Positions 1 to 7,060 of a stretch of DNA of 21,620 nucleotides are shown piece after piece. This DNA is from an uncultured Clostridia bacterium (GTDB lineage Bacteria > Bacillota > Clostridia > Christensenellales > UBA1242), in assembly GCA_944381225.1 (NCBI GenBank), contig CALWKJ010000013.1, forward strand, positions 1 through 21,620, given 5' to 3'. How positions within the stretch are numbered: position 1 is the stretch's first letter; each line of letters opens with the position of its first letter. A model generated the notes under the pieces. The model saw only the letters and a list, made by a program, of their open reading frames with translations. It was not told the origin of the DNA and searched no databases. Position numbers and translations under genes: made by a program.

Positions 1-118
1 GATTTGCATGTTTTTGTTTGGCAAATTCATAGGCTTTTACCACATTGGATAATTCTAATGCGTTTTTTTGCTTTAGCTTGTTTATCATTTGCTCAAACTC
101 TTCTTCGTAATTATTCAT
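1..118 (-). CDS. Probable RelA/SpoT-family (p)ppGpp synthetase/hydrolase, N-terminus only (partial)
   Basis: Only the first 39 codons are in the window; the gene continues off the left edge. The visible protein starts MNNYEEEFEQMINKLK and then has VVKAYEFAKQKHAN. This matches the start of the HD hydrolase domain of long RSH enzymes, where a (K/R)AY.(F/Y)A...H segment precedes the R.SGEPY motif, which would lie just outside. RSH enzymes make and degrade the alarmone (p)ppGpp in the cytosol. The start at 118 follows an AAAGGA ribosome site 8 bases upstream. The ATG lies inside the end of the upstream regulator gene (8-base overlap), so translational coupling is likely. The assignment rests on a short stretch. 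Another HD-domain protein is possible. Confidence 0.55.
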   Translation of the reverse strand, partial: MNNYEEEFEQMINKLKQKNALELSNVVKAYEFAKQKHAN

Positions 119-1085
119 AATTAAAATCCTTTATTAATCTGTAGTAATTATCGTCTTCCATATTGCTTATCTTTGCAAATCTAAACATGTTGGACTCTAT
201 AGCTTCATATAGTATATCCTGGATATAATCTTCAACTATTCTTTTTCTTTGGAAATCCGTAAGCCCAGATTGATGAGAGTTTAAATATAATTTTTTAATT
301 AAATTTACAAGTTCATTCACATCTTTTTTTAAATTTACTTCTGGAATTTTAAGACACAATAAATTATATATTTCTCCATCTGGGATATTAAATGGCGTTT
401 TAGAAAGCAAAATGTATTGAATACAAGGAACATGCTCTCTTCCTCTTGAGATAGAGTTTACGGTTCCTAAGCCACCAATGTATTTTTTTGTAGATGGTGG
501 ATTATTTAAAATAATTAAACATTTGTCGTTAAAATTTTGTAAACTAATAAAAAACTGTGTTTGATTTTGTTCCAAATTCCCATAATAAGAGTTGTTAAAT
601 TTTTTATAAAATTCGTCAATTTTATCATCGTCATTGTCAAAACCATTTAGCGTTTGTAAATAAGTTTCTGCGTCGTCTTTTGAAATCATAAAAATTCCAT
701 AAGACTTTATGCCTTTTGAGGTTGTTGAGTCTGTTACGTTTGTTATTGAAATTATTCCAAAAGTTAAAATGTCAGAATTAAAACTTCCAACTTGCCCTTT
801 ATAAGCACTTGAATTGTAATAATATACAATATAATTCCCAACAAATTTTGAAATGTTTTCAGTGTTGATATTTTTATTGCTAAAAGAAGAAATTTCCGAA
901 ATTAAGAACTTATCTATGTCTATTTGATAAGCTTTTTTTAATTGCAATAAAAATAACGCAGATGGCATGCTTTTTCCATTTAAATAATTTGTTATGCTGC
1001 TTGGTGAAAATCCCGTGCGCTTTGCGACGTCTTTTTGTGTGTATAAATCTGTTAAATATTTTAAATTTTTTATAAATACTTCCAT
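111..1085 (-). CDS. Helix-turn-helix (XRE-type) transcriptional regulator with a large C-terminal putative sensor region
   Basis: 324 residues from the ATG at 1085. Residues about 8-60 form a Cro/C1-type HTH, with QKDVAKRTGFSPSSITNYLNG carrying the turn and recognition helix and LLQLKKAYQIDIDKFL the last helix. The remaining 260 or so residues are mixed alpha/beta and match no family I know; with SYGIFMIS, RGREHVPCIQYILLS and a helical C-terminus, they could be a ligand-sensing or oligomerising region (inference). There is no membrane segment. An in-frame TTG at 1106 would add seven residues, but it sits in a GGGAG Shine-Dalgarno-like stretch and just below the -10 box, so the ATG is preferred, although the SD spacing (14 bases) is long. 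The stop codon overlaps the start of the probable RelA/SpoT gene, indicating one operon. Autoregulation is likely because an inverted repeat covers its promoter. Confidence 0.8.
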   Translation of the reverse strand: MEVFIKNLKYLTDLYTQKDVAKRTGFSPSSITNYLNGKSMPSALFLLQLKKAYQIDIDKFLISEISSFSNKNINTENISKFVGNYIVYYYNSSAYKGQVGSFNSDILTFGIISITNVTDSTTSKGIKSYGIFMISKDDAETYLQTLNGFDNDDDKIDEFYKKFNNSYYGNLEQNQTQFFISLQNFNDKCLIILNNPPSTKKYIGGLGTVNSISRGREHVPCIQYILLSKTPFNIPDGEIYNLLCLKIPEVNLKKDVNELVNLIKKLYLNSHQSGLTDFQRKRIVEDYIQDILYEAIESNMFRFAKISNMEDDNYYRLIKDFNYE

Positions 1086-1109
1086 TGTAACTTTTGTATC
1101 TCCCAACTA

Positions 1110-1138
1110 AGTGTAGCGTTTTATATAAAAAAAATCAA
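1110..1138 (-). promoter_or_regulatory. Sigma-A-type promoter of the XRE regulator (and probably the RelA/SpoT gene)
   Basis: Read leftward: TTGATT (1138-1133), a 17-base spacer, then TACACT (1115-1110). Transcription would begin near 1104, about 19 bases before the ATG at 1085. The -35 box lies inside a perfect inverted repeat. Confidence 0.5.
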
Positions 1139-1154
1139 CAAATAAATGTTGATT
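1133..1154. promoter_or_regulatory. Perfect inverted repeat over the -35 box; candidate operator of the XRE regulator
   Basis: The arms AATCAACA and TGTTGATT are perfect 8-base complements separated by 6 bases (AATAAA). The repeat covers the -35 element of the leftward promoter directly upstream of an HTH regulator. Cro/C1-type repressors often bind such dyads and control their own gene. It is not a terminator, because no U-run follows on either strand. Confidence 0.45.
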
Positions 1155-1187
1155 AGTTTAAAATAATAAATTTTATAATACATTATA

Positions 1188-1209
1188 ATAATAAAAACTT
1201 TATTAAAGT
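1188..1209 (-). terminator. Weak candidate terminator of the 308-residue gene
   Basis: Read leftward just after the TGA at 1213, a short hairpin ACTTT-AAT-AAAGT (1209-1197) is followed by TTTTTAT. The stem is short and AT-rich, so termination would be inefficient and some read-through into the regulator operon is possible. Confidence 0.3.
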
Positions 1210-1212
1210 AAA

Positions 1213-2139
1213 TCAAATTTCGTTAATTTCTGAAATCTTTTTGTTTTGCATGGTGATTTCATAGTCTTTGGCAAAATTTGTACTATAAAGAGTATATCTC
1301 AAGGGGTCCAAAGAAAGAATTTCAATTTGCTGAAATTCTCCAAAGTATTGCAATAATTGTTCATCTGTAATGTTATCTTTTAAATTATCACTTAAATATG
1401 TTTTGGCTTGAGTAAAATCTCTAACTTTTATAGATTCAAAAAAATTATAGGGTATTAACTTACTGCAGCTAGAACTTTTTATTTCAACGTCTTTTGTGTA
1501 AAGAGATTGATTTTCAAGTTCAAAATCATCTTTTAAAACATACTCGCAAACCCTAATGTGTTTTGCCATGTCGTTGAAGTTAGTTAATGTTTTTACTTTG
1601 TTTTCTTCTATCTCAATTTTATCGCCGTTTATGCAGTTAAAAACATTATTTACAACATTAAAAGAAACTAGTGACTTTTTATCTTTAAAATTGCAAAGTA
1701 TATTTATGTTATTTTCATAAACAAAACTCGAAGCGCTTGATAATTGTATTTCATATGTATATTCGCCTTTAAGCGAAGATATTTTTATACGATCTTCAAA
1801 GCAAGCAACGGCGTATCTATTATTTTTTACTGTGTGGGAATTTGTATATAAAACTATATTACTTTGTATTAAAAATGGCTCAAGATATATTTCAACTCTG
1901 TTCTTAAAATCATATATTTTTGAACATAAACATCCGCATGAAACTTTGTTTTTGTCTAATTTTAAGTTTAAGCAATAAGGTATTGATAAATTTATTTGAT
2001 CTATAGGATAAATTTTTAAAAGCAAATTAGGCTTTTCGCAATTTAATATTTCTATATATTCATTAGGTTCAAGTAAATAATTAGATTTTTCAATTTCAAC
2101 TAAAAAAGAATTATTTGCAAATATTCTTAAATCTTTCAT
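1213..2139 (-). CDS. Hypothetical cytosolic protein, possible C-terminal NTF2/SnoaL-like domain
   Basis: 308 residues, not recognised. There is no signal peptide or membrane segment. Residues 1 to about 230 are rich in alternating hydrophobic beta strands and contain several cysteines, including a CGCLC cluster at 68-72. Residues about 234-305 change character: helices (FFESIKVRDFTQAKTYL, TDEQLLQYFGEF) and then strands (EILSLDPLRYTLY, DYEITMQNKKISEI). This order resembles small NTF2/SnoaL-like folds, as an inference only. The gene is transcribed away from the Myb-like gene at 2250. There is no Shine-Dalgarno before the ATG, but TATAAT lies 5 bases upstream, so the transcript may begin at the start codon. 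Whether the CGCLC cysteines bind metal cannot be told from sequence. Confidence 0.7.
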   Translation of the reverse strand: MKDLRIFANNSFLVEIEKSNYLLEPNEYIEILNCEKPNLLLKIYPIDQINLSIPYCLNLKLDKNKVSCGCLCSKIYDFKNRVEIYLEPFLIQSNIVLYTNSHTVKNNRYAVACFEDRIKISSLKGEYTYEIQLSSASSFVYENNINILCNFKDKKSLVSFNVVNNVFNCINGDKIEIEENKVKTLTNFNDMAKHIRVCEYVLKDDFELENQSLYTKDVEIKSSSCSKLIPYNFFESIKVRDFTQAKTYLSDNLKDNITDEQLLQYFGEFQQIEILSLDPLRYTLYSTNFAKDYEITMQNKKISEINEI

Positions 2140-2144
2140 GTTTT

Positions 2145-2150
2145 ATTATA
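2145..2150 (-). promoter_or_regulatory. -10 box directly before the ATG of the 308-residue gene (possible leaderless start)
   Basis: Read leftward, a perfect TATAAT is followed by AAAAC and then the ATG at 2139. Transcription from this box would start at or next to the A of the ATG. The -35 region at the right distance is poor, so the call depends on the -10 match and the absence of a Shine-Dalgarno. Confidence 0.35.
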
Positions 2151-2227
2151 TGATGTTCAAACTTATATCATTCTTTTGTTTTTCTATTTATTGTTTAATA
2201 AATTTTTTTTATGTCAATACTTACAAA

Positions 2228-2248
2228 AAAGGAGATTAAAGGAGATTA
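2228..2248 (+). promoter_or_regulatory. Duplicated Shine-Dalgarno of the Myb-like gene
   Basis: The 11-mer AAAGGAGATTA occurs twice, sharing one A (2228-2238 and 2238-2248). The second copy places GGAG 5 bases before the ATG at 2250 and decides that start. An in-frame ATG at 2211 has no ribosome site and is rejected. The first copy has no start codon at a suitable distance and may act as a standby ribosome site. Confidence 0.6.
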
Positions 2249-2249
2249 T

Positions 2250-3095
2250 ATGAAAGAATATTCAAAATGGAAAGATGAAGAAGTAATTAAACTTTTTAAA
2301 TTTATAGAAGATGGCAAAAAAAACAATGTTTGCCTTTCAAAACTTTTTAAAGACTATGCAAAACTTACAAACAGAATGCCAAACAGTGTTAGGAATTACT
2401 ATTATGCAGAATTGACTTGTTTGGAAAATGATGCAAGCAGGCGAAAAGAATTAAAAATTGATATAGATTTACACAAAAAGGTAACACAAAAAGAATTCAC
2501 TTATGATGAAACAAAAAAATTGGTGCTTGAAATATTAAAGCAAACATCTAAAGGCATTTCGGTGAGAAAAGCATGTTTAAATTTAGCAAACGGCAACATT
2601 AATGATATGGTTAGATATCAAAATAAATTTAGAACTGTGGTAATAAAAGACAAAGAATTGTATGAAAGTTGTATAGATGAATTAAAAAAGGGAGGATTGA
2701 TTGTGAAAGGTAAACTTCCAGATAATATTGTAAGCATGCCAGAGAGAAGAACGCTTTTGACTGAAAGTGACATTAATAGTTTGTTTTTGGGATTAGTTAA
2801 GTTAGTAAAAAAACAGGCGATTGAACAAGCGGGAAATTCTTATAAAAGAGAAAGCGAAAAAGCAAACGAAATGCTTAGAAAAACGCTGATAGAATTAACA
2901 GAAAAAGATAACGAATTAAAGATATTAAGGAAAAAATTTAAAGTTTTAAATACAGAAAACTATAAACTTATGGAAGAAATAAAATTGCTTAGAGGTAAAA
3001 ATGCAGAGCTTATTAATAAACACGACAAGCTTTTAAAGTTAAAAAATTTTGCAACAAAAAACAACAATACAATACAACAAAGCAATAATGTTTAA
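2250..3095 (+). CDS. Myb/SANT-like DNA-binding protein with C-terminal coiled coil (putative transcription regulator)
   Basis: 281 residues from the ATG that follows a strong GGAG. Residues 1-54 (YSKWKDEEVIKLFKFIED, then RMPNSVRNYYYAEL) have the tryptophan-led three-helix pattern of SANT/Myb-like domains, broadly as in the Bacillus RsfA group of sporulation-related regulators. Residues about 83-132 (FTYDETKKLVLEILKQ, SVRKACLNLA, MVRYQNKFRTVV) look like a second, diverged copy. Residues about 205-265 are a Lys/Glu-rich heptad coiled coil, probably for dimerisation. The protein is basic and cytosolic. It lies just upstream of a small exported protein that has its own promoter. The DNA-binding role is inferred from fold pattern, and no target is visible. 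Similar proteins are usually annotated as hypothetical in clostridial genomes. Confidence 0.7.
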   Translation: MKEYSKWKDEEVIKLFKFIEDGKKNNVCLSKLFKDYAKLTNRMPNSVRNYYYAELTCLENDASRRKELKIDIDLHKKVTQKEFTYDETKKLVLEILKQTSKGISVRKACLNLANGNINDMVRYQNKFRTVVIKDKELYESCIDELKKGGLIVKGKLPDNIVSMPERRTLLTESDINSLFLGLVKLVKKQAIEQAGNSYKRESEKANEMLRKTLIELTEKDNELKILRKKFKVLNTENYKLMEEIKLLRGKNAELINKHDKLLKLKNFATKNNNTIQQSNNV

Positions 3096-3108
3096 TGATG
3101 TAAATTAG

Positions 3109-3138
3109 TTGACTTTATTGCATTTTATTTGCTAGTAT
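3109..3138 (+). promoter_or_regulatory. Promoter of the exported TasA-like gene
   Basis: TTGACT (3109-3114), an 18-base spacer, TAGTAT (3133-3138). Transcription would start near 3145, leaving a leader of about 26 bases that carries the GGTGGAG ribosome site (3156-3162), 8 bases before the ATG at 3171. Confidence 0.55.
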
Positions 3139-3170
3139 ATTAATGAATATTAGTTGGTGGAGATGTTTGT

Positions 3171-3722
3171 ATGAGCAAAAAAATTAGATTGATATTAAGT
3201 ATTTGTATATTGGCGCTTTGTGTGGGCACTTTAACATTTGGAGTGCTTGCTGCTGTTACAAAAAACAATCAGGTAATAGGTGATGTCAATTTTAGTGCTG
3301 AAGACTGCGATGTGGCAATATATGCATCAACAGAAGGGGCGTTAAATGTCGATGGACAGACAAACTCTTCCACTTGGAGCAAAGAACATTTAAAAGATAG
3401 TGACACGTGGACTTTGCCGGTATTGTGTTTTGACGAATCAAATTATCCAACCGTTCCAGATATAAAATTAATTTTTGAAATTACAAATAATTCAACAGTT
3501 GCGGCACTGCATATAACAACGCAGACCGGAGAGATTCCTCAGGCATGTAGTACAACACTTAAATATGACAATGTGGCTTGGCCAGATGCAGGTGGGATAA
3601 CAATTGGACCACGGGCAACTGTTACGATTGAATTTTCAATTAGGCTAGTCAATACAGATGAAAATTTTTCAACCTCTGGCAAAAATTTAATTTCATTTAA
3701 CTTTAGCGTTCCAACAACATAA
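3171..3722 (+). CDS. Small exported protein, TasA/camelysin-like (SipW-type signal)
   Basis: 183 residues. The N-terminus has a basic MSKKIR, a hydrophobic core at about 7-25 and a likely processing region around GVLAAVTKNN, resembling signals cut by the SipW-type peptidase. The mature part is about 155 residues, acidic and beta-rich. Its strand pattern DIKLIFEITNNST...LHIT and ATVTIEFSIRLV matches the jelly-roll or Ig-like fold of TasA/CalY (camelysin) matrix and surface proteins. There are only a few cysteines and no LPXTG anchor or lipobox. It is a single-gene unit between its own promoter and a strong terminator, which fits an abundant structural product. No sipW-type peptidase gene is in the window. 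The family match is by pattern, so a different exported beta-sandwich protein is possible. Confidence 0.6.
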   Translation: MSKKIRLILSICILALCVGTLTFGVLAAVTKNNQVIGDVNFSAEDCDVAIYASTEGALNVDGQTNSSTWSKEHLKDSDTWTLPVLCFDESNYPTVPDIKLIFEITNNSTVAALHITTQTGEIPQACSTTLKYDNVAWPDAGGITIGPRATVTIEFSIRLVNTDENFSTSGKNLISFNFSVPTT

Positions 3723-3756
3723 AAAATAAAAAATTAATTAATTTAAAAAAGATTTT

Positions 3757-3802
3757 AAAAAGTTCAAACTCAAATTTAATTGAAAATAGTTTGAACTTTT
3801 TT
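3757..3802 (+). terminator. Strong intrinsic terminator after the TasA-like gene
   Basis: A perfect 14-base-pair stem pairs AAAAAGTTCAAACT (3757-3770) with AGTTTGAACTTTTT (3788-3801) around a 17-base loop, ending in a U-run. It isolates the exported gene from addB. Confidence 0.85.
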
Positions 3803-3854
3803 ATAGTTAAAAATAAAAATCATTTTATATTAACTTAGGGCAATATTTTTTTAT

Positions 3855-3883
3855 TTGCTAAAAATTACTATATTTGATATCAT
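3855..3883 (+). promoter_or_regulatory. Candidate addB promoter giving a leaderless mRNA
   Basis: TTGCTA (3855-3860), a 17-base spacer, TATCAT (3878-3883), then only six bases (AAAACT) before the ATG at 3890. There is no Shine-Dalgarno, and transcription would start at the ATG itself. The boxes are moderate matches. Confidence 0.35.
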
Positions 3884-3889
3884 AAAACT

Positions 3890-6800
3890 ATGTCAGTTAA
3901 ATTGATATTGGGTAGTAAATTAAATTTTGTAAGCACGCATGTTGTTAAATCTATTAAAGACAATTTAAAAGATTTTTTGTGTGAAAATATAGTTGTTGTT
4001 CCCGACAGATTTTCACTTGTTGTTGAAAAAATGATATTTCAAAATTTAAATATAAAATCTACGTTTAACATACATGTGATGGGAATAAATAAATTGGCGA
4101 AAAAGATAATAGACGAGGCACAATTAAATTGTGTTTATGTTGATTTACAAGAAAGTGAATTTATTCTATATAGAGCTTTTCAAAAATCAAAGAACAAATT
4201 TTGTTGTTTTTCAAAGCAAATAAGCAAAGGCTTGTTAGAAAAAATTAAAAATGCACTGTCCTTAATTCGTTCAAGTGATATAAGCGTTGAAAATTTGGAA
4301 CAAAACATAAAAAATTTAAACGAGAACATTCAAAAGAAGATGCAAGATTTGTGTTTAATATACAAAGAATACGAAAATTTGCTAAATCAAAGGTTAGATG
4401 CTACAAAGGTGCTAAAAACATTTGGTGCAATAATTGAGAGCACAACTTCATTAAAAAATAAAAATATTTATTTTTGTGGTTTTGATAGTTTTACTAAACA
4501 GGGTTATGAAATAATAAAAAAAATTTCAAAGTTTTGCAAAAATTTGTCAATAGGGATTTTGGTTCCGTCAAACAACAGCAATTCAAATGTTTTTGATACT
4601 GAGATGTACACTGAACTTAAAAGCTACTTTTTACAACAAAATATTGATTTTGAAGAAATAAAAACAAAATTAGAACTAAGCAAAGAACAAAAATGCATTT
4701 TTGAAAATGTATATGGATATAACATAAATAACAAAGAAAATTTAAACTATGCAAATATTGTGGAAATGCCTTCAAAAACAGAAGAAATAGAAAATGTAGC
4801 AAAAAGAATATGTTATATGACAAAAAACAACATTTGCAAATTTAGCGATATAAACATTGCAACAAACAGTTCGTATTTTAAAGAGATAGAAACGGTTTTT
4901 AAACAGTTTAATATATCTTATTATATTGATGAAAATACAGAATTTTCGCAAATACCAATAGTTAATTTTTTAAAATACACTTTTGATTTTTGTGTTGAAG
5001 ATAGAAATCAAGAGAGCATATTAAATTATTTAAACAATTATTTTTGCAATATTGAAAAACAAATAAAAAATGAAATTGAAAATTATGTTATTGAAAATAA
5101 CATTGAGTTTAAAAAATTTGACAATCTTTTAAAAATTTACCCACAATCAATACTTATGTTGTTAAACGATTTTTATGCAAATATAAAATCTCATGGCACA
5201 GTCGGAGAATATATAGATATGCTAAATAAGTATATTGACAACTGTTTTTTAAAAGAACAAATACAAGAATTATGCTTAAAATTTAATAAAGAAAACAATT
5301 TAAAAAATGAAAAAATATACATTCAAGTTATGGAAAAGTTAGGTAACTTAAATGCTAAAATGAAGTCAATTTTAAAAGAGGAAAAAATAAGTTTTTTGGA
5401 ATTTTGCGATTTGTATTTAAATGCTTTAACAAAAATAACAATTTCTCAAGTTCCTTTAAGTTTAGATTGCGTATATGTTGGAGATTGTGCAAAAAGTTTT
5501 TTTGAAACAAAAAATTACTTGTTTGTTTTGGGGGCAAATCAAGACGTACTGCCGATTTCAATAAAAGATTCAAATTTAATTTTGGACAATGAAATAGAGA
5601 GTATGCCAAAATCGATAAGAATAACGCCAACAGCAAAAATGATAAATAAAAGAAACAAGTTTAAATTATTTGACTTACTAAGCGATGCAAAAAAACAACT
5701 GTGTGTTTACTATAGTTTAACAGATGACGAAGGACAAAAACTGATGCCTTCAAGATTTGTTACAGACATGCTTAAAATAAACGCAAAAAAATTCACAAAA
5801 GCAAATTTTGAAGAGTTTTTTGTTGATGATGATTTTCTAAAAAAACTTGAATTTAACAATCCAACTCCACTGCAAGCATTAAAACACATAGCACAAAATA
5901 ACCAAAACAGTGCAATTATAAAAAACGCATTAAAAATTAAGAATCAATTTGTTGATTTTAATGTTCCAAATAAAAAAAATGTAGAATATGGACAAAAGAT
6001 GTTGAGTTTAAATAAAACAAAAGTAAGCCAAATTGAGACGTATTATGAGTGTCCATTCAAACATTTTTTAAAATATGGAATAAAAATTAAAGAACAAAAA
6101 AACGGAAAAATTAAAGCAAACGATTTTGGTAATTTTTTGCATGAATTTTGTAGGTTGTTAACTATTTATTCAAAAGAGAATTTAGGCAAATTAGATGAAA
6201 CTCATCTTCTAGACATAGTTGATAAAATATTTTTTAGATTAACGTCTTTAAGCAGTTTTGCAATTTTAAACGATGAGGAAAATTTATTTACTAAAAAAAT
6301 TTTATACAATGAGGTTAAAAGAGTTGCCCAATTTATTAATTATGAACAAAGCAAAAGTCTTTTTAAAATTAAAGATGCAGAATTAAAATTTGGCGATGGT
6401 GACGGCGATTTAACAATAGAGGTAGAAGGCGAAAAATACAGCATAGTTGGCATTGTTGACAGAGTTGATAAATACAAAAATTATTTTAGAATAATAGATT
6501 ATAAAACTGGCTCTAAGGCAAGTTCAAATTCAAAAATTACAAACCTTTACAATGGTACAAAAATTCAAGTTTATGTTTATTTAAAAGCAATACAAAACAA
6601 ATATAATTTATTGCCATTTGGAGCATTTTATTTGCCCTTAACAAACGAATTTTTGGAAGATAAAACAGACGATTATAAGATGCAAGGTTATTTTATAGAC
6701 GACATAGATTTAATTGAAAAAGCAGATTTGAACTTAAATTATGAAAATCCAAAAAGTAAATTTTTTGAAGTTCAACTTTCCACTAATACAAAATACACAA

Positions 6801-7060
6801 ATAAAAACTTAAAAAAATTAATATACAGCAAGGATGTTACTAAGCAAGAACTTGAGGCAATGATTAATTATTCAATAGAAATTGTGCAACAAGCAATTAA
6901 AGAAATTTTAAAGGGAAACATTGCGCTTTCTCCATACGACGGAAGTTGTATGTTTTGCGATTACAAAGCAATTTGTGGGATAGATGAAAGCTCGATAAGC
7001 GAAAGAAAAATAGATTTTAAAATTGACCCTAAAACTTTTTTAGGAGAAAATAATGAGTAA
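3890..7060 (+). CDS. addB: AddB, helicase-nuclease subunit B
   Basis: 1056 residues, slightly shorter than the B. subtilis protein. AddB pairs with AddA to resect double-strand breaks up to a Chi-type site for RecA loading; AddB contributes one nuclease and an Fe-S cluster. Seen here: nuclease residues in GIVDRVD (D857) and IIDYKTG (D870, K872), then TKIQVYVYL. The four Fe-S cysteines are present: C721 in YECPFKHF and C1020, C1023, C1029 in CMFCDYKAIC. Odd feature: the N-terminal LILGSKLNFVST replaces the GxxGxGKT Walker A of typical AddB, so ATP binding by this subunit is probably lost. Work on B. subtilis AddAB assigns the motor to AddA alone, so this need not inactivate the complex. The start has no Shine-Dalgarno but a -10 box 6 bases away. 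The stop overlaps addA by 8 bases. Confidence 0.93.
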   Translation: MSVKLILGSKLNFVSTHVVKSIKDNLKDFLCENIVVVPDRFSLVVEKMIFQNLNIKSTFNIHVMGINKLAKKIIDEAQLNCVYVDLQESEFILYRAFQKSKNKFCCFSKQISKGLLEKIKNALSLIRSSDISVENLEQNIKNLNENIQKKMQDLCLIYKEYENLLNQRLDATKVLKTFGAIIESTTSLKNKNIYFCGFDSFTKQGYEIIKKISKFCKNLSIGILVPSNNSNSNVFDTEMYTELKSYFLQQNIDFEEIKTKLELSKEQKCIFENVYGYNINNKENLNYANIVEMPSKTEEIENVAKRICYMTKNNICKFSDINIATNSSYFKEIETVFKQFNISYYIDENTEFSQIPIVNFLKYTFDFCVEDRNQESILNYLNNYFCNIEKQIKNEIENYVIENNIEFKKFDNLLKIYPQSILMLLNDFYANIKSHGTVGEYIDMLNKYIDNCFLKEQIQELCLKFNKENNLKNEKIYIQVMEKLGNLNAKMKSILKEEKISFLEFCDLYLNALTKITISQVPLSLDCVYVGDCAKSFFETKNYLFVLGANQDVLPISIKDSNLILDNEIESMPKSIRITPTAKMINKRNKFKLFDLLSDAKKQLCVYYSLTDDEGQKLMPSRFVTDMLKINAKKFTKANFEEFFVDDDFLKKLEFNNPTPLQALKHIAQNNQNSAIIKNALKIKNQFVDFNVPNKKNVEYGQKMLSLNKTKVSQIETYYECPFKHFLKYGIKIKEQKNGKIKANDFGNFLHEFCRLLTIYSKENLGKLDETHLLDIVDKIFFRLTSLSSFAILNDEENLFTKKILYNEVKRVAQFINYEQSKSLFKIKDAELKFGDGDGDLTIEVEGEKYSIVGIVDRVDKYKNYFRIIDYKTGSKASSNSKITNLYNGTKIQVYVYLKAIQNKYNLLPFGAFYLPLTNEFLEDKTDDYKMQGYFIDDIDLIEKADLNLNYENPKSKFFEVQLSTNTKYTNKNLKKLIYSKDVTKQELEAMINYSIEIVQQAIKEILKGNIALSPYDGSCMFCDYKAICGIDESSISERKIDFKIDPKTFLGENNE

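Noticed and set aside
2211..2249. A 13-residue N-terminal extension of the Myb-like protein
   Set aside because: The ATG at 2211 has no ribosome site, and the duplicated GGAG clearly serves the ATG at 2250.
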